From contig NZ_BIMC01000024.1 in the NCBI RefSeq assembly GCF_004000885.1, positions 1-64,000 of the forward strand: a DNA stretch of 64,000 nt. Reading direction: 5' to 3'. The notes under the pieces were generated by a model. The model did not search any database. It saw nothing but the letters and a program-made list of their open reading frames with translations, and was not told where the DNA came from. The stretch is from Paenibacillus glucanolyticus NBRC 15330. GTDB taxonomy: Bacteria; Bacillota; Bacilli; Paenibacillales; Paenibacillaceae. This document shows positions 61,031 through 64,000 of the stretch, one piece after another (positions within the stretch are counted from its first letter, which is position 1; every line of letters starts with the position of its first letter). The position numbers and the translations under genes were made by a program.

Positions 61031-63811
61031 TCACCGACACCGCACCAACAAATCGATCGGATAGCGGCCTGCATTCCGTCCATACAGACTGATGCCGCCT
61101 TCCTCGGCCCGCAGCTCCAGTCGGAAGCTGCGCTTGCGGTCAAGCTCTGCCGAAAGTCTTCCCGGTACCTGAGCTTGGCACAGGTATCCGTACGAACCGG
61201 CCTCTTCCAGAAGGTTGTTGACCGGCTGATAGTGCCACGAGAGAACGCCTCGGCAATCGGCAGGATCATCCGCGAGCACAGCCTCGCCGATTTTGACATC
61301 GTCTACCCAAACAGATACACGCGATTCATGCAGCTCTTCATCCGTCATATAGTAAGTGCTCGGGTTATACTCTACATCCGCCGATGCCCCATGCATGAAG
61401 TCGATGCCGTGACTGCGATGCCGCGCACCCTCGATATTTCGTGCCAGCAGTCGCTTGGCGCCAGCCTCAAAGAAAATCTCGATATCGCGAATCAGCAGCA
61501 ACTCCTCACGGTCCGGCAGCTGCACGTCATAGACGAATCGTCCCTCTCCGCCGCCGTTCACTTTGGCTCCTTGAAGCGCCTCCCACATATAGGTGAAGCT
61601 TTGCTCACGGAATGTGTTGACCGGAATGCGTACCGTTCTGGCTTCCGCTCCACCATTGCACTGCTCCTCTCCGCCGCGCACGTCAAACGTCGTGAAGTTG
61701 CGCGTCACGACTCCGTTCGCACCATTCAGGAGACGAACGCCGAGTATCGCAACCGCATCGGTCTCCGGCATGCGAAGCTGCAGTTCGGTCAGCGGCGCCA
61801 CACCGTAACCGTCCCATGCGACCTCCAGGGATCCTTGATCAGCCACGACCTTCGTACCCAACTGGTCATAGGATAATTCCCAGGCAAGGGTAAGCTTCTG
61901 TCCATGATATTGATCGGAATAACTGGAACGCTGCAGCGGTATGGATACTGCGGCTCTTTGCTCCAGCGTCTGACAAGGCGGTGCGTCAATGACAACGAAA
62001 TCCGGCGTGTGCAGGTCGGCTATCGTCATACCTGGCACAAAGTCCTCGTATCCGAATTTTTTATCCGTACCATCAAGACGATAATAGCCGTTGAATTCGT
62101 TCGTGACATCACGGAATTCCGTAAATACAAAGCCGCACAGCTTATCATGGCGCCGGAATTCGTTGAGCATGTAACGGTAATGCCATGCCAGATCGCTGTC
62201 CCCGGCTCCTCCGTCAATTCCCCACACATTACCACATTCGCTGTTCATGAGCGGAGCGTCACCCTGCTGATTGCCGCCGATATAGTTATGTTCGGAACCC
62301 GGATGCGTCTTCTGAACAATCTCCTCGATATGATTCCGCAGCGGTTCATACCCGTTGATGTAAAAATGCCAGGTGTTAATATCCGTTTCCACATGATCAT
62401 AAGCGCAAGGCGAATTGTCTTCCACGATCCGGGTCGGATCTAGCACCTTGGCCCATCTGTACTTCTCCCGCACCCATTCCTGCGTATCCGGGAGATAATA
62501 TCGATGCTGTCCTTCTCCCCCGGTCAGGCCGGCGGATTCGCTGTCCGTGCGCAGCCCCCAAGTTTCGTTAAACATCACCCAGGAAAAAATAGACGGATGA
62601 TTCCGGTCCCGCTCTATAATTTCAAGCGCCTCGCTCTCGTAGGCTGAGCGTGCCGTCTCATCCGGGTTGCCCCAAAAACACGGCATATCCTCCATCACCA
62701 GAATGCCGAGTTTATCCGCCCAATACAGCTTGCGGGGCTCCTCCGGCTTAATATGAATCCGCACGAAGTTCAGTCCAAGCCGCTTCATGAGATAGATCTC
62801 GTCCTGCATCTCCGTATCCGTCGGGTAGGTGAAGAACCCGGTCTGATGATAGGACTGGTCCAGCGTTCCGTTTAAATATACCGGCTTCCCGTTCAATGTG
62901 ATCCAGCGGTACTCCCGACCGTCGAACTTCGCCGTCCCGATCTCGCGTATCCCAAAGTAAGTATGCACGACATCATCCCCGGCGGAACCCGACAGAGTCA
63001 GCTGCCCTTCATACAGGTGCGGCGTTTCAGGACTCCACAGCTGCGGATCGTTAACCTGGAACACGGTAGTGCGCTCATTAATCCCTTCTGCCAGCTCCCA
63101 CTCCACCTGATGAGTAATGGAACCTTCTTCAAAAGAAAGATGAAGTGTCGCTGTGCCTGCTTCATGCGCCTGAATCCTGGATTTGAGTTCGACCTGACCA
63201 TCGAGGGAAGTTATGAAGGTTGCTTGCTCCATGTAGGTTTGCGGCCGGGCCTCCAGCCAAACCGGCTGCCATATTCCCCGAATCTCTCCATAACCCTGCT
63301 TCCCGCGGGCCTGATAGTTATGATCATAGTCCTCTGCACGGACCACAAGAATATTGTCTTGTTCCGCATTCCAAACCGTAGTCACATCAAACTCAAATGT
63401 TCCGTACCCGCCTTGATGCGAGCCGACATGCTTGCCGTTAACCCATACATCGCACAGATAATCCACGGCGCCGAACCGCAGGAAGATTCGAGACTGCTTC
63501 TCGGCCGGCTTCCACTTCACGGAACGTCGGTACCAGCCGACACCCTTTACATCACGCTCAATACCGGACAATGGGCTTACCCAGGAGAACGGCACCGTAA
63601 TTTCGGAATCAAAACACCGTGCATCGCCCGCTTGCAAGGAAGTATATTCATCCTTGCCAGCATGCTGCTGATTATCATCGGATCCTTCCGTTTTCAGCTG
63701 GAACGACCACTGACCGTTCAGATTTAACCAATCTCTCCGCTCATAATCGGGTCTCGGGTACTCTGGGCGTGGAATTTCCGTACGGATGGGCGTTGCTACA
63801 GGAGACTTCAT
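61031..63811 (-). CDS. GH2 glycoside hydrolase (beta-galactosidase/glucuronidase group)
   Basis: Retaining glycosidase of 926 residues without a signal peptide. It begins with a sugar-binding beta domain ('RDWLNLNGQWSFQLK', 'DVWVNGKHVGSHQGGYGTFE'), followed by the immunoglobulin-like domain and the TIM barrel with acid/base E416 in 'FSWVMFNETWG' and the nucleophile E525 in 'LMNSECGNVWG'. About 280 extra C-terminal residues form beta-rich domains. The ribosome binding site AAAGGAAAGG is rather far (about 14 bases) from the ATG. It is divergent from a gene that starts at 63959. Exact sugar specificity is not evident. Confidence 0.9.
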   Translation of the reverse strand: MKSPVATPIRTEIPRPEYPRPDYERRDWLNLNGQWSFQLKTEGSDDNQQHAGKDEYTSLQAGDARCFDSEITVPFSWVSPLSGIERDVKGVGWYRRSVKWKPAEKQSRIFLRFGAVDYLCDVWVNGKHVGSHQGGYGTFEFDVTTVWNAEQDNILVVRAEDYDHNYQARGKQGYGEIRGIWQPVWLEARPQTYMEQATFITSLDGQVELKSRIQAHEAGTATLHLSFEEGSITHQVEWELAEGINERTTVFQVNDPQLWSPETPHLYEGQLTLSGSAGDDVVHTYFGIREIGTAKFDGREYRWITLNGKPVYLNGTLDQSYHQTGFFTYPTDTEMQDEIYLMKRLGLNFVRIHIKPEEPRKLYWADKLGILVMEDMPCFWGNPDETARSAYESEALEIIERDRNHPSIFSWVMFNETWGLRTDSESAGLTGGEGQHRYYLPDTQEWVREKYRWAKVLDPTRIVEDNSPCAYDHVETDINTWHFYINGYEPLRNHIEEIVQKTHPGSEHNYIGGNQQGDAPLMNSECGNVWGIDGGAGDSDLAWHYRYMLNEFRRHDKLCGFVFTEFRDVTNEFNGYYRLDGTDKKFGYEDFVPGMTIADLHTPDFVVIDAPPCQTLEQRAAVSIPLQRSSYSDQYHGQKLTLAWELSYDQLGTKVVADQGSLEVAWDGYGVAPLTELQLRMPETDAVAILGVRLLNGANGVVTRNFTTFDVRGGEEQCNGGAEARTVRIPVNTFREQSFTYMWEALQGAKVNGGGEGRFVYDVQLPDREELLLIRDIEIFFEAGAKRLLARNIEGARHRSHGIDFMHGASADVEYNPSTYYMTDEELHESRVSVWVDDVKIGEAVLADDPADCRGVLSWHYQPVNNLLEEAGSYGYLCQAQVPGRLSAELDRKRSFRLELRAEEGGISLYGRNAGRYPIDLLVRCR

Positions 63812-63958
63812 GAAGCGAACACAACCTTTCCTTTTTCTAAATTTGACCCTATTCTAGCACCTGTATATAATAATTGCAATGTACATTATATTTTTACAAT
63901 ATATCGAATTTAGTGTACACTTGGAGTCACTATATCTCTTCAGTAAAGGAAGGGGATT

Positions 63959-64000
63959 ATGAACGAATCGAAGCTGGAAACCAACCGTTATCCGGCATCC
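63959..64000 (+). CDS. Start of an unidentified gene (runs off the window)
   Basis: ATG 63959 after AAGGAAGGGG opens a frame that is still open at the window edge (MNESKLETNRYPAS). Divergent from the GH2 gene, so a regulator of it would be a reasonable expectation, but 14 codons identify nothing. Confidence 0.55.
   Translation, partial: MNESKLETNRYPAS

Overview
The window looks like chromosome of a Paenibacillus-type Firmicute. It has moderate GC, strong AGGAGG-type ribosome binding sites with frequent GTG/TTG starts, a Met T-box leader, a Bacillus-like FadR regulon with a near-consensus FadR box, a Bacillus-type holin-like toxin locus, and LplB/LplC-type sugar ABC transporters. No tRNA, rRNA, CRISPR array, prophage or intact insertion sequence was seen.

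Layout. 1-3.4 kb: 3' part of the rnr/secG region (RNase R, SecG) and a hotdog thioesterase. 3.6-17 kb: an almost complete fatty-acid beta-oxidation locus. lcfA, fadE, fadA, fadN and fadF are on the minus strand, and divergent fadR, etfB and etfA are on the plus strand; a FadR operator lies between. 17-28 kb: single genes, mostly separated by hairpin terminators (MazG-like, LOG-family hydrolase, SDR, TetR, a frameshifted WYL regulator, GyrI-like protein, methyltransferase, kanamycin nucleotidyltransferase-like protein, membrane M28 peptidase, DUF3888, alpha/beta hydrolase, DUF2306). 28.4-35 kb: a 2-aminoethylphosphonate uptake and degradation operon (ABC ATPase, fused permease, binding protein, phnW, phnX) with a divergent DeoR-type regulator. 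35-39 kb: a nucleotidyltransferase-fold protein, a fusion of an ArsR-type winged helix to a GyrB-like GHKL ATPase domain, and a hydrolase. 39-46 kb: an alpha-glucosidase, a repeat-rich 1-kb spacer, a T-box-controlled methionyl-tRNA synthetase flanked by inverted copies of a dispersed repeat, remnants of a sigma-factor gene, and an ArsR/DUF4181 pair. 46-52.3 kb: LacI regulator, ABC sugar importer and GH30 glycosidase, with matching LacI-type operators. 52.3-53.8 kb: an AT-rich island with two secreted proteins. 53.9-59.5 kb: a three-gene operon of TerB_N/TerB_C protein, BrxD-like (DUF2791) ATPase and Lhr-like helicase. 59.6-64 kb: an M50 peptidase-like membrane protein, a type I toxin-antitoxin-like locus whose toxin is frameshifted by a 5-bp duplication, a GH2 glycosidase, and the start of a divergent gene.

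The most unusual items are these: the ArsR-GyrB-ATPase fusion, in which the catalytic Glu position reads Ala, with a long palindromic operator in front of it; the TerB/BrxD-like/Lhr-like operon; the frameshifted holin-like toxin with a candidate antisense RNA; and two dispersed intergenic repeat families, one of which keeps its hairpin by compensatory changes between its two copies.
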